From assembly GCF_000969645.2 (NCBI RefSeq), contig NZ_CP014222.1, positions 4,591,740 to 4,655,739 on the forward strand: DNA of 64,000 nucleotides. Reading direction: 5' to 3'. The stretch comes from Janthinobacterium sp. B9-8 (GTDB taxonomy: Bacteria; Pseudomonadota; Gammaproteobacteria; Burkholderiales; Chitinibacteraceae). This document shows, in pieces, positions 35,530-44,206 of the stretch. Below the pieces are notes generated by a model. The model had not been told where the DNA came from, searched no databases, and saw only the letters and a list, made by a program, of their open reading frames with translations. The position numbers and the translations under genes were made by a program. The stretch's first letter is position 1, and the number at the start of each line of letters is the position of its first letter.

Positions 35530-36276
35530 TCACTCAAGAAAACGCTTTTGCCATTCTAAATAAAGCGCATAGGTATGGCGGGAGTAATCATCTTTATCTT
35601 TAAACTGGCTGGCTTCCAGCGGATCAAAAATATGATAGTGCGCTACCTTATTCGGTGAGCACATAATCTGCCCTATTTTTTGCAGCAGTGTGGTATTTGG
35701 GGCCCATTCAAAGGCTTCTTGTGCTTCGTAATGTAAAAATACGGGCAATATCGGCACCTTGGTTTCGAGAGACACGATAAACGCGCCGTATAAAAACTTA
35801 TCCCACAGGCGGCGGCCCTTACAGCCTCCTTCCGGATAAAGCGCAATAGAATGTCCTGCATTAACCGCCGCAATCATATTGAGCAGCGCCGCGTGACGAG
35901 CATCTTTTTCTTCGCGTTTTACAAAGATAGTCCCCGCCGCTTCAGCAATCCGCCCCACAAACCACCAATTGCGCACTTCTTCTTTGGCTAAATTTCTAAC
36001 AGGGAAAAAAGCGGGTATACCCACATCTTCTAAGGCCGAAGGATGATTGGCAATCAGGATATATTGAGCAGGGAGCGGATGCTTGTGGTGTTGATGAATG
36101 TGCAGCTCTACTCCTAGCGCGCTCACAAAACAGCGGCACCAAGCTTGAAATAATGAGGGGTACCAAGCAGATAAAAGTGTCACAGGCAGACGAGCAAGCA
36201 GCAGCATTAGCAGGGTAAAAGCAGAGAGATCTAGCCAGGCAAGGATAAGGCGTAGCCATTTGGCAAACCAGAGCAT
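35530..36276 (-). CDS. PlsC-like acyltransferase with altered motif
   Basis: A 248-aa protein of the 1-acylglycerol-3-phosphate acyltransferase family, with an N-terminal membrane helix (about 8-38). Block I reads NHPSALED: His78 is present, but Glu83 stands where the HX4D catalytic aspartate normally lies and Asp84 is one residue later. Block III is YPEGGCKGRR instead of the common FPEGTRS. It may be a specialised acyltransferase or have shifted chemistry. Its neighbours (ftsK, motC) do not suggest a substrate. Activity needs to be tested before naming it plsC. Confidence 0.75.
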   Translation of the reverse strand: MLWFAKWLRLILAWLDLSAFTLLMLLLARLPVTLLSAWYPSLFQAWCRCFVSALGVELHIHQHHKHPLPAQYILIANHPSALEDVGIPAFFPVRNLAKEEVRNWWFVGRIAEAAGTIFVKREEKDARHAALLNMIAAVNAGHSIALYPEGGCKGRRLWDKFLYGAFIVSLETKVPILPVFLHYEAQEAFEWAPNTTLLQKIGQIMCSPNKVAHYHIFDPLEASQFKDKDDYSRHTYALYLEWQKRFLE

Positions 36277-36401
36277 GGTGAAATCTCCGCAGGGCGATTG
36301 CGATTGCGAATGAGGTTGGGTGGGGGCAAGTCATGGTGGCTGGGTTTGAAATTATTTTGGCGGGTTGTATCCGCCCTAAGGTAATAATCTTGCTCTAGTT
36401 T

Positions 36402-37142
36402 TTAAGACAAAAACCCCGCTAGTTTATTTTCCAGCACCCGTGGATTTTCACCGTTGGCGATGGTGACCAGGCCTTCTACCAGCATTTCACGGCGTCTTAC
36501 TTCGGTTTGGATATGTTGTTTTAGCTTATGGGCAATCGGCAGAAATAAGAGATTGGCCATGGCTACGCCGTAAATGGTGGCGACAAAAGCGACAGCGATC
36601 CCTGCACCCAGTTTGGAAGGATCGGTGAGGTTTTCCATCACATGAATCAGGCCCATTACCGCACCGATAATGCCGATGGTAGGGGAGTAGCCGCCGGCTG
36701 CTTCCCAAATTTTGGCGGCTGAGCGGGCACGGTCTTCAAATACATCGATATCTAGCTCTAAGGCGCGGCGGATGACTTCGGGTTCGGCCCCATCGACAAC
36801 CATTTGCAGGCCGCGTTTTACAAAAGGATCTTTCTCGCTTTGCACATAGGCTTCAAGGGCCAGAAGGCCTCCACGGCGCGCTTGCTGGCCCCAGTTTACG
36901 AGTACGCCCAGTTGTTTTTTAAAATCGTGCTGTGGAGGGATAAAAATCCACTTCACCATTTTTAAACCCGCAATAAAATGATCTTGCCGTGTTTGCAGCA
37001 TCACCGCACCGAGTGTTCCGCCGGTGACAATCAGAAAGGCAGTGGCTTGCATCAGAGATGCAACATGGCCGCCCTCTAGAATTTGCCCGAGAACAATCGC
37101 TGTTAAGCCAAGCAAAATGCCAAAAATACTAATCTTATCCAT
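36402..37142 (-). CDS. motC: Flagellar stator protein, MotC/PomA type
   Basis: A 246-aa MotA-family proton- or sodium-channel subunit with four predicted helices (about 5-25, 30-50, 150-170, 185-205) and a cytosolic loop that contacts FliG, including KRGLQMVVDGAEPEVIRRALE. The length and opening match MotC/PomA, which are shorter than E. coli MotA. It follows fliA by 33 bp. No MotB/MotD partner lies downstream: the next gene is the acyltransferase, 125 bp away. The partner must be elsewhere in the genome. Confidence 0.88.
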   Translation of the reverse strand: MDKISIFGILLGLTAIVLGQILEGGHVASLMQATAFLIVTGGTLGAVMLQTRQDHFIAGLKMVKWIFIPPQHDFKKQLGVLVNWGQQARRGGLLALEAYVQSEKDPFVKRGLQMVVDGAEPEVIRRALELDIDVFEDRARSAAKIWEAAGGYSPTIGIIGAVMGLIHVMENLTDPSKLGAGIAVAFVATIYGVAMANLLFLPIAHKLKQHIQTEVRRREMLVEGLVTIANGENPRVLENKLAGFLS

Positions 37143-37175
37143 ATTCCCTAATCTGCTTTTATTTATATATTTCGC

Positions 37176-37919
37176 TTATTGGCCTGTCCAATCGCCTAAT
37201 CGGGCCCGCAGCCGGGCAATGGCCTGGCTGTGTAGTTGGCAAACACGGGATTCGGTTACGCTGAGCACGGCACCAATTTCTTTAAGATTGAGTTCTTCGT
37301 CGTAATACAGCGCCATGACGAGTTTTTCCCGTTCTGGCAGCACATCAATGGCTTCAATTAATTTTTGCTTAAAATGGGTTTCTGATAATTGATGCAATGG
37401 GTTTTGCGTTTGATCTGCGATATTGTGTTCGCTGTGATGGCTTTCTTCGTCTTCTTCAAAGTCATCTAAGTGCACAAGCTGATGGCCACGGGCCTCGGTC
37501 AGCATATCTTGGTATTCTTCTAGGCTAAGCTGAAGGTAGCTTGCCACTTCGCTTTCCAGCGGCGCTCTGCCTAGCTTATGTCCCAGCTTCACTAAGGCGG
37601 CTTCAATATCCCGCATATGCTTTCTAGCCTGGCGCGGCATCCAGTCAGCGCTTCTTAATTCATCCAGCATTGCGCCGCGAACACGTTGCGAGGCAAAGGT
37701 TTCAAACAACACGCCTGCATTCGGGTCAAAACTTTTGGCGGCTTCCATCAAGCCCATCATGCCCACTTGGATTAAATCATCCACTTCCACGCTGGCAGGC
37801 AAACGGCTCACCAGATGATAGGCGATGCGTTTGACCAGTGAGGTATGAAGCGTAACGTAATCGTCTTCGCTGCTTGCCTGGGTCTGCCGATAGAGGGAAA
37901 GTGCGCGTGGCGCGGCCAT
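37176..37919 (-). CDS. fliA: Flagellar sigma factor sigma-28
   Basis: A 247-aa RNA polymerase sigma factor that drives late flagellar and chemotaxis genes and is inhibited by FlgM. Region 2 (VEVDDLIQVGMMGLMEAAKS, about 46-65) and region 4 with its helix-turn-helix (LKEIGAVLSVTESRVCQLHS, about 211-230) are clear. It is the gene before motC and the first flagellar gene after the MCE operon, with only 35 bp separating it from the lipoprotein gene upstream, so it may be read from that transcript too. Confidence 0.96.
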   Translation of the reverse strand: MAAPRALSLYRQTQASSEDDYVTLHTSLVKRIAYHLVSRLPASVEVDDLIQVGMMGLMEAAKSFDPNAGVLFETFASQRVRGAMLDELRSADWMPRQARKHMRDIEAALVKLGHKLGRAPLESEVASYLQLSLEEYQDMLTEARGHQLVHLDDFEEDEESHHSEHNIADQTQNPLHQLSETHFKQKLIEAIDVLPEREKLVMALYYDEELNLKEIGAVLSVTESRVCQLHSQAIARLRARLGDWTGQ

Positions 37920-37954
37920 GGGTTTCTACTGTGAGGTGGCAAAGTCAGTTTAGC

Positions 37955-38530
37955 CTAGGGAAGTGAAATCAGCGTGCTTTCTAGTTGCTTAAGCGTGTTT
38001 GCAAGCGCGCGATCCAATCCCGCTGCAATTTCATTGGCCGTTGTGCCAGTTAGAGGTTCATTTGCCGTAAGAATAGTATCGAGTATAACAGGGGAATTCG
38101 CCGAGCTTAAGCGTATATGCAGTTTTGCTACTGCAAGGGGCTGGGCTTGCAGGTCGGTATGAAGTGTTAGCAATTCCCCGGATAATTGGTAATCTCCTGC
38201 TTGTTTAGCAGCCAGTGGCAGCACTTCGCTAAATAAACCACTGGCTTGCAGCCAGCGTTGAGTGCTTAAGGTGAGCAGCTGTGCAGGCGGGGATAGCCAT
38301 TCACGATAGGGGTCTTTTACAAAACGCTGGGCGCTTTCCCTGTAAAAGAAACTGCGTTCGGCAAAGGGGGCTTGAGCACTGAAAGGAGCAATTTGTAAAC
38401 TGCCCTTAAAGTGCTTTGCTTGCGCCATACCAGTACGTTCTGCAACGGGCAGGTAAGTTTCTTTAATAGGAATTGCTGTGCCGCAAGCGGCTAAGAGAAC
38501 TGTGCAAAGTAAGACGATCAGTTGTTTCAT
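37955..38530 (-). CDS. ABC-transport auxiliary lipoprotein (PqiC/YmbA-like)
   Basis: A 191-aa lipoprotein with lipobox LLAAC and Cys16, probably in the outer membrane. The rest fits the ABC-type transport auxiliary component (PqiC/YmbA) domain: a beta-strand/helix sandwich ending in the helix LDRALANTLKQLESTL. Such lipoproteins accompany MCE proteins in lipid transport between the membranes. It is the last gene of a four-gene operon with MlaE-, MlaF- and MlaD-like genes. Confidence 0.8.
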   Translation of the reverse strand: MKQLIVLLCTVLLAACGTAIPIKETYLPVAERTGMAQAKHFKGSLQIAPFSAQAPFAERSFFYRESAQRFVKDPYREWLSPPAQLLTLSTQRWLQASGLFSEVLPLAAKQAGDYQLSGELLTLHTDLQAQPLAVAKLHIRLSSANSPVILDTILTANEPLTGTTANEIAAGLDRALANTLKQLESTLISLP

Positions 38531-38597
38531 AAGGTGTTGTCATCAATATAAAAGCGATTCAATGAAGGTAGGCTTGTCACTTTTGTGCTTTTTGAAA

Positions 38598-39653
38598 TCA
38601 TTTTTTAGCCGCAGGCAGCACATAGGGCGCTGGCGGTTTGCCTAGCAGCAGGCCGGTGGGGTTGGCGCGGGCCGATTCGCTGATGACACGCAAGTCTTCG
38701 CTGATTTGCTGCATATTATTGAGAGTACTGTCTAAGCCACCCTCGTGCTCAGCAAGCAGCCGGTCTAGGCGATTTAAGCTGCTTTCCATTTTTTGTAAGC
38801 TGCCTGCTAAGCTGGGGTTTTCAAGCAGTGCTCTTGCTTGTTTGCTGCTGGCAGCCAAATCGCCAGGCATACTGGCCCAGGCCGGATCGGCCAGTAATTT
38901 TTGAATGGATTGATTGCTGGCGCGCGCCTCGTGCATCAAGCCACTGGCCTCGGTGCTTAATTCATCAAAGGGAATTTTTTCCAGTTTCTCCATAATGACG
39001 AGCATTTTTTTTGTTAAGGCTTGCAATGGCACTTCGTCCATCTTGGTATTGGCCGTGCTTAATAGCTTATTCAAATTGCTGATTAGCCCTTCGATATCCA
39101 GTTTTTGCAGCCGTAATGCGAGGTTTTGGGTGCTGTTTACTAATTGAGCGACAGTGCTGCGAGTCGACGGAATATAGAGATTCTGCGGTTGCCACTCTAT
39201 GGCTAGGATGGGATTGCGGCCTGGATCCTGATAATCAATTTCTAAGTAGCTCGTGCCGGTTAAGCCTTGTGGATTAAGCCTGACACGCAGGCCTTTATCG
39301 ATTTCCTTGCTGAGATAGCTTTGATCAGGAAACGGCATGCTTTTGCCGCCAAATAATTCAGGGCGTAGCTTGGCCTCGATCAGCACATATTGCTGGCGCT
39401 CGCTAGGCTCTAGTTCCTGCTCATAGCGGGAATAAGTAAAGCCTATATGGCTGACTTCTCCCACAATCACGCCCCGGTATTTTACTTTGGAGCCAATATC
39501 GATGCCTTGTACCGATTCATTAAAGTAGCTCTCTAGTGTGATCGTGGTACGAGTCCAGCGTCCGGCACCAAAGGCGATGGCCAGAATAATGCAGATACTT
39601 AGCGCAGCAAGGACAAAGACACCTAGTCGGAAATGTTGTTTTTGAGCACTCAT
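38598..39653 (-). CDS. MCE-domain (MlaD-like) lipid transport protein
   Basis: A 351-aa inner-membrane anchored periplasmic protein. The N-terminal helix (FVLAALSICIILAIAFGAG) is followed by a single MCE domain (about 40-130, VQGIDIGSKVKYRGVIVGEV), which forms hexameric rings for phospholipid transfer. The remaining 200 residues are mainly helical with many Leu and Ser, probably a coiled tail; E. coli MlaD lacks this and has about 180 residues. It starts at ATG 39653, overlapping the stop of the ATPase gene by one base. Confidence 0.87.
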   Translation of the reverse strand: MSAQKQHFRLGVFVLAALSICIILAIAFGAGRWTRTTITLESYFNESVQGIDIGSKVKYRGVIVGEVSHIGFTYSRYEQELEPSERQQYVLIEAKLRPELFGGKSMPFPDQSYLSKEIDKGLRVRLNPQGLTGTSYLEIDYQDPGRNPILAIEWQPQNLYIPSTRSTVAQLVNSTQNLALRLQKLDIEGLISNLNKLLSTANTKMDEVPLQALTKKMLVIMEKLEKIPFDELSTEASGLMHEARASNQSIQKLLADPAWASMPGDLAASSKQARALLENPSLAGSLQKMESSLNRLDRLLAEHEGGLDSTLNNMQQISEDLRVISESARANPTGLLLGKPPAPYVLPAAKK

Positions 39654-40399
39654 CAATGAATATGCCGATTAAAAAAATGACTAATACGTGGGTCGGAGTG
39701 ACTGGCCAACTCTGAAGGCGGGGCGATGGCTAACACGCCCTGAGTTTCCTTATCGAGCATGATGGCCCGGTCGGCAATGCTAAAAATACTGGCTAGCTCA
39801 TGCGTTACCACAATAAAGGTGGTGTGCAGGCTATGCGCTAATTGCAAAATCAAGGCATCTAATTCTGCTGCCGTGATCGGGTCTAGCCCCGCTGATGGCT
39901 CGTCTAAAAATAAGACTTGTGGGTCGAGTGCCAACGCTCGGGCAATGGCCGCGCGCTTTTGCATGCCGCCTGATAAAGCACTGGGCAAAAAATCGGCATA
40001 GGCTTCTAGCCCTACTAAGCGCAGCTTTAAACGGGCGACTATCTCGCGGGCTTCTGCATTGAGTGCGGTGTATTCTGCCAGCGGCAGCATGACGTTTTCT
40101 AGTACGGAGAGCGAGCCAAATAGCGCGCCCGATTGATACATCACCCCGATGCGGGCCAAAATGCGCTGCCGCGTTTCGCCAAGCGCATGAATAATATCTT
40201 CGCCGCCAATCAAAACTTCGCCTTGGCGAGCGGGCAGTAAACCAATCATATGCTTGAGCAGGGTGGATTTGCCGCAGCCTGATCCGCCTAAGATGGTAAT
40301 GATTTCGCCCTTGCTGACCTCAAAGCTCACATCACGCAAAATAATACGATCGCCGTAGGCACATTGCAGCTGCTTTACTTGAATAATGGCGTCGCTCAT
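39653..40399 (-). CDS. MlaF-like lipid ABC transporter ATPase
   Basis: A 248-aa ABC ATPase. Walker A is GGSGCGKST, the Q-loop is in MYQSGALFGSLSVLENV (the MlaF-type spacing), the signature is LSGGMQKRAAIARAL, and Walker B is VLFLDEPSAGLD. These features match the Mkl/MlaF group that powers MCE transport. It overlaps the permease gene by one base and the MCE gene by one base, so the operon is tightly coupled. Confidence 0.92.
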   Translation of the reverse strand: MSDAIIQVKQLQCAYGDRIILRDVSFEVSKGEIITILGGSGCGKSTLLKHMIGLLPARQGEVLIGGEDIIHALGETRQRILARIGVMYQSGALFGSLSVLENVMLPLAEYTALNAEAREIVARLKLRLVGLEAYADFLPSALSGGMQKRAAIARALALDPQVLFLDEPSAGLDPITAAELDALILQLAHSLHTTFIVVTHELASIFSIADRAIMLDKETQGVLAIAPPSELASHSDPRISHFFNRHIH

Positions 40400-41475
40400 T
40401 ACCAGCCTGCCAGATAAAAAATAAAAGCAAACAGCCCATCGCTCACCACAATTGCCACAATGCTACTGACGACTGCTTGCGTAGTGGCCGCGCCCACTGC
40501 ACTGGCTCCGCTGCCTGCTTGCAAGCCGCGATAGCAGCCGATCAGTGCGATCTCCATCCCAAATACAGCGGCTTTAAACAAGCCGCCGGTAAAATCGCCT
40601 AAATCAACAATGGTTGAAACGCGGGTGATATAGGTTTGAATAGGAATATTAAAACTCAGCATCACGATGGCTGCGCCGACGAGGCCAATCAGCACCGCGC
40701 AGGCAGAGAGCAGCGGTGCCATAAGCGTGGTGGCGATAATTCTGGGTAGCACCAGATAGCGGATGGGGTTGAGGCCCAAAGTCACTAAGGCATTCAGTTC
40801 TTCGTTGACTTTCATACTGGCTAGCTCAGCCGCAAAGGCCGCGCCTGTGCGCCCCGCTAATAAAATAGCCATCATTAAGGGGGCAAGTTCCCGTACCAGC
40901 GATAGGCCGACTAAATCAGCCACAAACACTTCAGCGCCAAACTGGCGCATCGGAATGGCCGATTGAAACGCCAAAATCATCCCCAGCAAGGCGGCAATCA
41001 GGGCCACGATGGGCAGTGCGTCTGCGCCATTTTTACTGGCCGTGGCGAGCACTTCGCGGATTCTTAATTTGCTTGGGGCCAGCAAGATCTGATGGATGGC
41101 AGCACTTAGCTCCCCCAAGTAAGTGATGGCGATGCGTAGTGCTGTTTTGTGTTCTGCCGTGGCTTTGCCTAGTGCGGTAAGCCAGCCGATTGGGGGTGAG
41201 GGTGGGGCTTTAAAAAGAGGTTTTTCAATTTGAAAAACATCGAGTAATTCGGCAAAGGGCGGGGCCAGATGATGAATAGTGGCTCCACCTTGAGCCAAGG
41301 TATAAAAAAGCGCCACACCCGCGCCATCACAATAAGTCACACCACTGGCGTCTACTTCGCAAGCGCCCGCTTGCCGAATTTTTGCCCAGAGTGGGGCAAC
41401 AGTTTGTGCATCCAGGCGGCCAGAGAGCTGCAGGGTTGTGTTTTGGGGGCGGGGGCTGATTGCAAGCTGAGCCAT
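40399..41475 (-). CDS. MlaE-like permease with fused STAS (MlaB-like) domain
   Basis: A 358-aa protein. Residues 1-85 resemble a STAS domain (LQLSGRLDAQTVAPLWAKI, then EVDASGVTYCDGAGVALF), the role MlaB plays as a separate protein in E. coli. About 110-358 is the MlaE/YrbE permease with five or six helices (VALIAALLGMILAFQSAIP, LAGRTGAAFAAELASMKVNEE). The fusion removes the need for a separate mlaB. An in-frame TTG at 41481 is possible, but ATG 41475 is more natural. First gene of the MCE operon. Confidence 0.92.
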   Translation of the reverse strand: MAQLAISPRPQNTTLQLSGRLDAQTVAPLWAKIRQAGACEVDASGVTYCDGAGVALFYTLAQGGATIHHLAPPFAELLDVFQIEKPLFKAPPSPPIGWLTALGKATAEHKTALRIAITYLGELSAAIHQILLAPSKLRIREVLATASKNGADALPIVALIAALLGMILAFQSAIPMRQFGAEVFVADLVGLSLVRELAPLMMAILLAGRTGAAFAAELASMKVNEELNALVTLGLNPIRYLVLPRIIATTLMAPLLSACAVLIGLVGAAIVMLSFNIPIQTYITRVSTIVDLGDFTGGLFKAAVFGMEIALIGCYRGLQAGSGASAVGAATTQAVVSSIVAIVVSDGLFAFIFYLAGW

Positions 41476-41598
41476 TAACAACCCCAGCGAGGAAAAAAAA
41501 TAGGATTAAGCCTTGAATCTTGGCTGAGGATCTTGATCTCAGTGAAGAAAGTCGTTTTATGGTTTGAATACTTAAGTTTGAGCAATCGTAATCGCCCT

Positions 41599-42501
41599 TT
41601 AATGCTGGAGTTGTTCTGTGAGCAGGCGGCTGGATTCCACCAGACGGTAGAGAAAACCGCTGCTGTCTACGCTATGGAGCGGTTTGCGCCAGCGTAGCAT
41701 CACATCGGCAAGCTGGCGGAAAGCATGGCTGGAATCGGCGTCAGGAAAGGCATCAAGTACGGTGCGTCCCAAACGGGATGCACGTTTTAGTTTTTCGTCT
41801 TCGGGCACATAGCCAATCAATTTCATTTGCACCGCATCGCCCAAATACTGCTTGGCCACGCTTTTAAGGCGATTAAAAATCAGCCCTGCTTCGGTAATGG
41901 TATCGACGCGATTGACTAAAATCCGGAAATCACGCCTTGCGTATTCGGTGCCGAGTAATTTAATGGTGGCGTAAGCGTCGGTGAGCGATTCGGCGCTATT
42001 GGATACAATTACCATCACATCGTCGGCAGCAAGGCTAAGGCAGGGCACGCCATGGCTGGCGGAGGGGCGGGTATCGAGTAGTAAAAACTCGGCGTATTGG
42101 GTGAGCTGTTCAAATTCGGCTGATAGCCACGTTAGCTCGCGCTCATTCAGGCTGCTTAATACGGTGGCTTTGGCGCTAATCGGCAAAATAGAAAAGCCCG
42201 CTTCGGTAGCAAGCAGGGTATCGGCCAGCGTGACTTCACGGCGCAACACATGATCCAGCTCGTGTTTTTGTTCTAGGCGCATGCGGTGGGCGGCATTGCC
42301 CATGCCGGTGAATTCGTCTAATAAAATCACTTCACGATTGCGTTCGGCCAGCGCTGCGGCCAAGTTAATCGCCAGCGTGGTGGTGCCACTGCCGCCGCGA
42401 CCGCCATTGAGGCTGATGCTGCGGCAGGGCGTTGGGGCAATCATGGCGCGCAAGCCCGCTGCTTGATCTGACCAAAGACTAGCCACGGGAATGGCTCGCA
42501 T
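41599..42501 (-). CDS. flhG: FlhG/FleN-like protein with degenerate Walker A
   Basis: A 300-aa ParA/MinD-type protein that normally limits flagellar number and activates the FlhF GTPase. The FlhF-activating motif DQAAGLR is intact (12-18). The ATP loop reads NGGRGGSGTTT (32-42): the signature lysine is Arg35 and the catalytic-loop lysine is Thr40. Switch I has DEFTGMGN and switch II has LLDTRPSASHG, both altered. ATP binding and MinD-type dimerisation are therefore doubtful, although the FlhF contact may remain. The gene overlaps the end of flhF by 23 bases. Confidence 0.9.
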   Translation of the reverse strand: MRAIPVASLWSDQAAGLRAMIAPTPCRSISLNGGRGGSGTTTLAINLAAALAERNREVILLDEFTGMGNAAHRMRLEQKHELDHVLRREVTLADTLLATEAGFSILPISAKATVLSSLNERELTWLSAEFEQLTQYAEFLLLDTRPSASHGVPCLSLAADDVMVIVSNSAESLTDAYATIKLLGTEYARRDFRILVNRVDTITEAGLIFNRLKSVAKQYLGDAVQMKLIGYVPEDEKLKRASRLGRTVLDAFPDADSSHAFRQLADVMLRWRKPLHSVDSSGFLYRLVESSRLLTEQLQH

Positions 42502-44026
42502 GGTTTATATTGAAATCAAGCGGGCTATCCATCGTGCCGCCTTGCGCGCCCATAAAGAGTGGAAATTCATCAGGCTTGAGGGTAAAAGCGCTGTTTTGCG
42601 TTTCGCCTCTGAAGGCTCTATCAACCAGATACGACACATTGGCACGGTGCAGATCTTCTGGCACACGCTGCCCATTGGTTAAAAAGTGCAGGCGGAGTTT
42701 ATGCCGGATCGCCACATCAAGGCAGCCGCCTAAATTCATGGTTTCATCGAGCTTAGTCAGAATGCAGCCCGCTAAATGGGTATTGCGATAGCGGCGTGCC
42801 ACATCGTCTAGCGTGCCCGTTTGAGCATTGGCAGCGAGCAGCAGCAGGGTCGATACATTGTCTTCGTCAAACAAGGCTAGTTGCTCACTGATGCGCTGAT
42901 CGCGCTGCCCCATGCCGACGGTATCAATCAGTACCAGATGCTTTTCGCTCAGATCGGCAAGGGTAAATTGCAAATCGGTTTCGTCTTTGACTTCATGCAC
43001 CGGCACACCGATGATGCGGCCGTAAATACGCAGCTGATCGTGCGCACCAATCCGGTAGCTGTCGGTGGTGAGCAGGGCCACCGAATCTGGCCCGTGTAAG
43101 AGCGCACAACGCGCCGCCAGCTTGGCTACGGTGGTGGTTTTACCCACACCCGTCGGGCCGATGAGGGCGTAGATTCCGCCGCGGTTGATCAAATCGTCGT
43201 CTGTGGTCGCTGCAGCCAGATTATGCGTGAGCGCGGCTTTTACCCAGCGCATGCCTTGATCCAGCGTCATTTGCGCTGGCATTTTTTCAACGAGTTGGCG
43301 TGAAAGCGCTGGGCAAAATCCAGCGGATAAAAGCTGGCGCAAGGCTTCGAGCTTTTCAGGCGCATGGCGCGATAATTCACCCCAAGCCATGCCTGCGAGC
43401 TGGCTTTCTAGTAAGCCACGCAAGAGGCGGATTTCGCGTGCAATGCCATCCATCGCTGCTTTATCAGCCAGGCTTTGTGTTGGTGGTGCTTCATCGTCTT
43501 CAAAGCTGAAAGTAGGCAAGGCCTGGGCAGGACGACGCGGTGGTGGCGGCGCAGGCCGTGGTGCTGGGCGGCTAGGTCTGGGCTGCTGATATTCTGGATT
43601 GCTGTCGAGCGGTATGGGCGCGGTAGCGGCAGGCTCCGGCTGGCGTGGTGCATGGCGATTGCTGCGCAGGACAACCGGCTCATCGTGCAGGATATGCTTG
43701 GTGCTGGGTTCTTCATCGTCATCATCGGGGATGGCGTAAGAGCGGGCGAGGGCTTTGCTGATTGGCGCAGCAGCTTGCGCGCTTTGTAGCAGCTTTGCGC
43801 CATTTTGCGCGCCGCGGGTATTTTGTTGTGGCGCAGGGCGTGGCTGTGCGGCAACGTTTTGGACGTTGGTCAGCGCGGCGACATCGGCGTCTGCCACGGC
43901 CATGATCTCTATGCCACCACCAGACACCTGGCGGTTGGATAAGATAAGCGCATCTGGGCCAAGTTCGTCCCGAACCTGACGCAGCGCGTCACGTGTAGTC
44001 GCTCCGTAGAACTTTTTTACGACCAT
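42479..44026 (-). CDS. flhF: Flagellar placement GTPase FlhF
   Basis: A 515-aa SRP-type GTPase that directs the first flagellar components to the pole. The B domain (about 1-190) begins MVVKKFYGATTRDALRQVRD and is Pro-rich at 120-175. The N domain follows, and the G domain has P-loop GPTGVGKTTTVAKL (about 285) and GTPase motifs DTVGMGQRDQ and TKLDE. All key residues are present. A 180-bp gap separates it from flhA, so it may have its own promoter. It is followed by an overlapping flhG. Confidence 0.96.
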   Translation of the reverse strand: MVVKKFYGATTRDALRQVRDELGPDALILSNRQVSGGGIEIMAVADADVAALTNVQNVAAQPRPAPQQNTRGAQNGAKLLQSAQAAAPISKALARSYAIPDDDDEEPSTKHILHDEPVVLRSNRHAPRQPEPAATAPIPLDSNPEYQQPRPSRPAPRPAPPPPRRPAQALPTFSFEDDEAPPTQSLADKAAMDGIAREIRLLRGLLESQLAGMAWGELSRHAPEKLEALRQLLSAGFCPALSRQLVEKMPAQMTLDQGMRWVKAALTHNLAAATTDDDLINRGGIYALIGPTGVGKTTTVAKLAARCALLHGPDSVALLTTDSYRIGAHDQLRIYGRIIGVPVHEVKDETDLQFTLADLSEKHLVLIDTVGMGQRDQRISEQLALFDEDNVSTLLLLAANAQTGTLDDVARRYRNTHLAGCILTKLDETMNLGGCLDVAIRHKLRLHFLTNGQRVPEDLHRANVSYLVDRAFRGETQNSAFTLKPDEFPLFMGAQGGTMDSPLDFNINHASHSRG

Positions 44027-44206
44027 ATCCAGTTGCCGTCTGAAAACAAAAGATGATCCTCGTGCAAGCCAATGGGTATGAAATATACAGTTTAGCTGCG
44101 TGTATTTTAGTATGTTTTGTCAGTTTACTCTTAAGCATACCTAGCTTAATTAGGTAATTATTCTTTAATTTATCTGGACAGTTGTTTTTACCTACCTGAT
44201 TCGAGT

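Noticed and set aside
44035..44044. GCCGTCTGAA, the core of the Neisseria DNA uptake sequence
   Set aside because: It is a single copy in 64 kb and the preceding two bases (TT) do not match known dialects. A real uptake sequence would recur about every kilobase.
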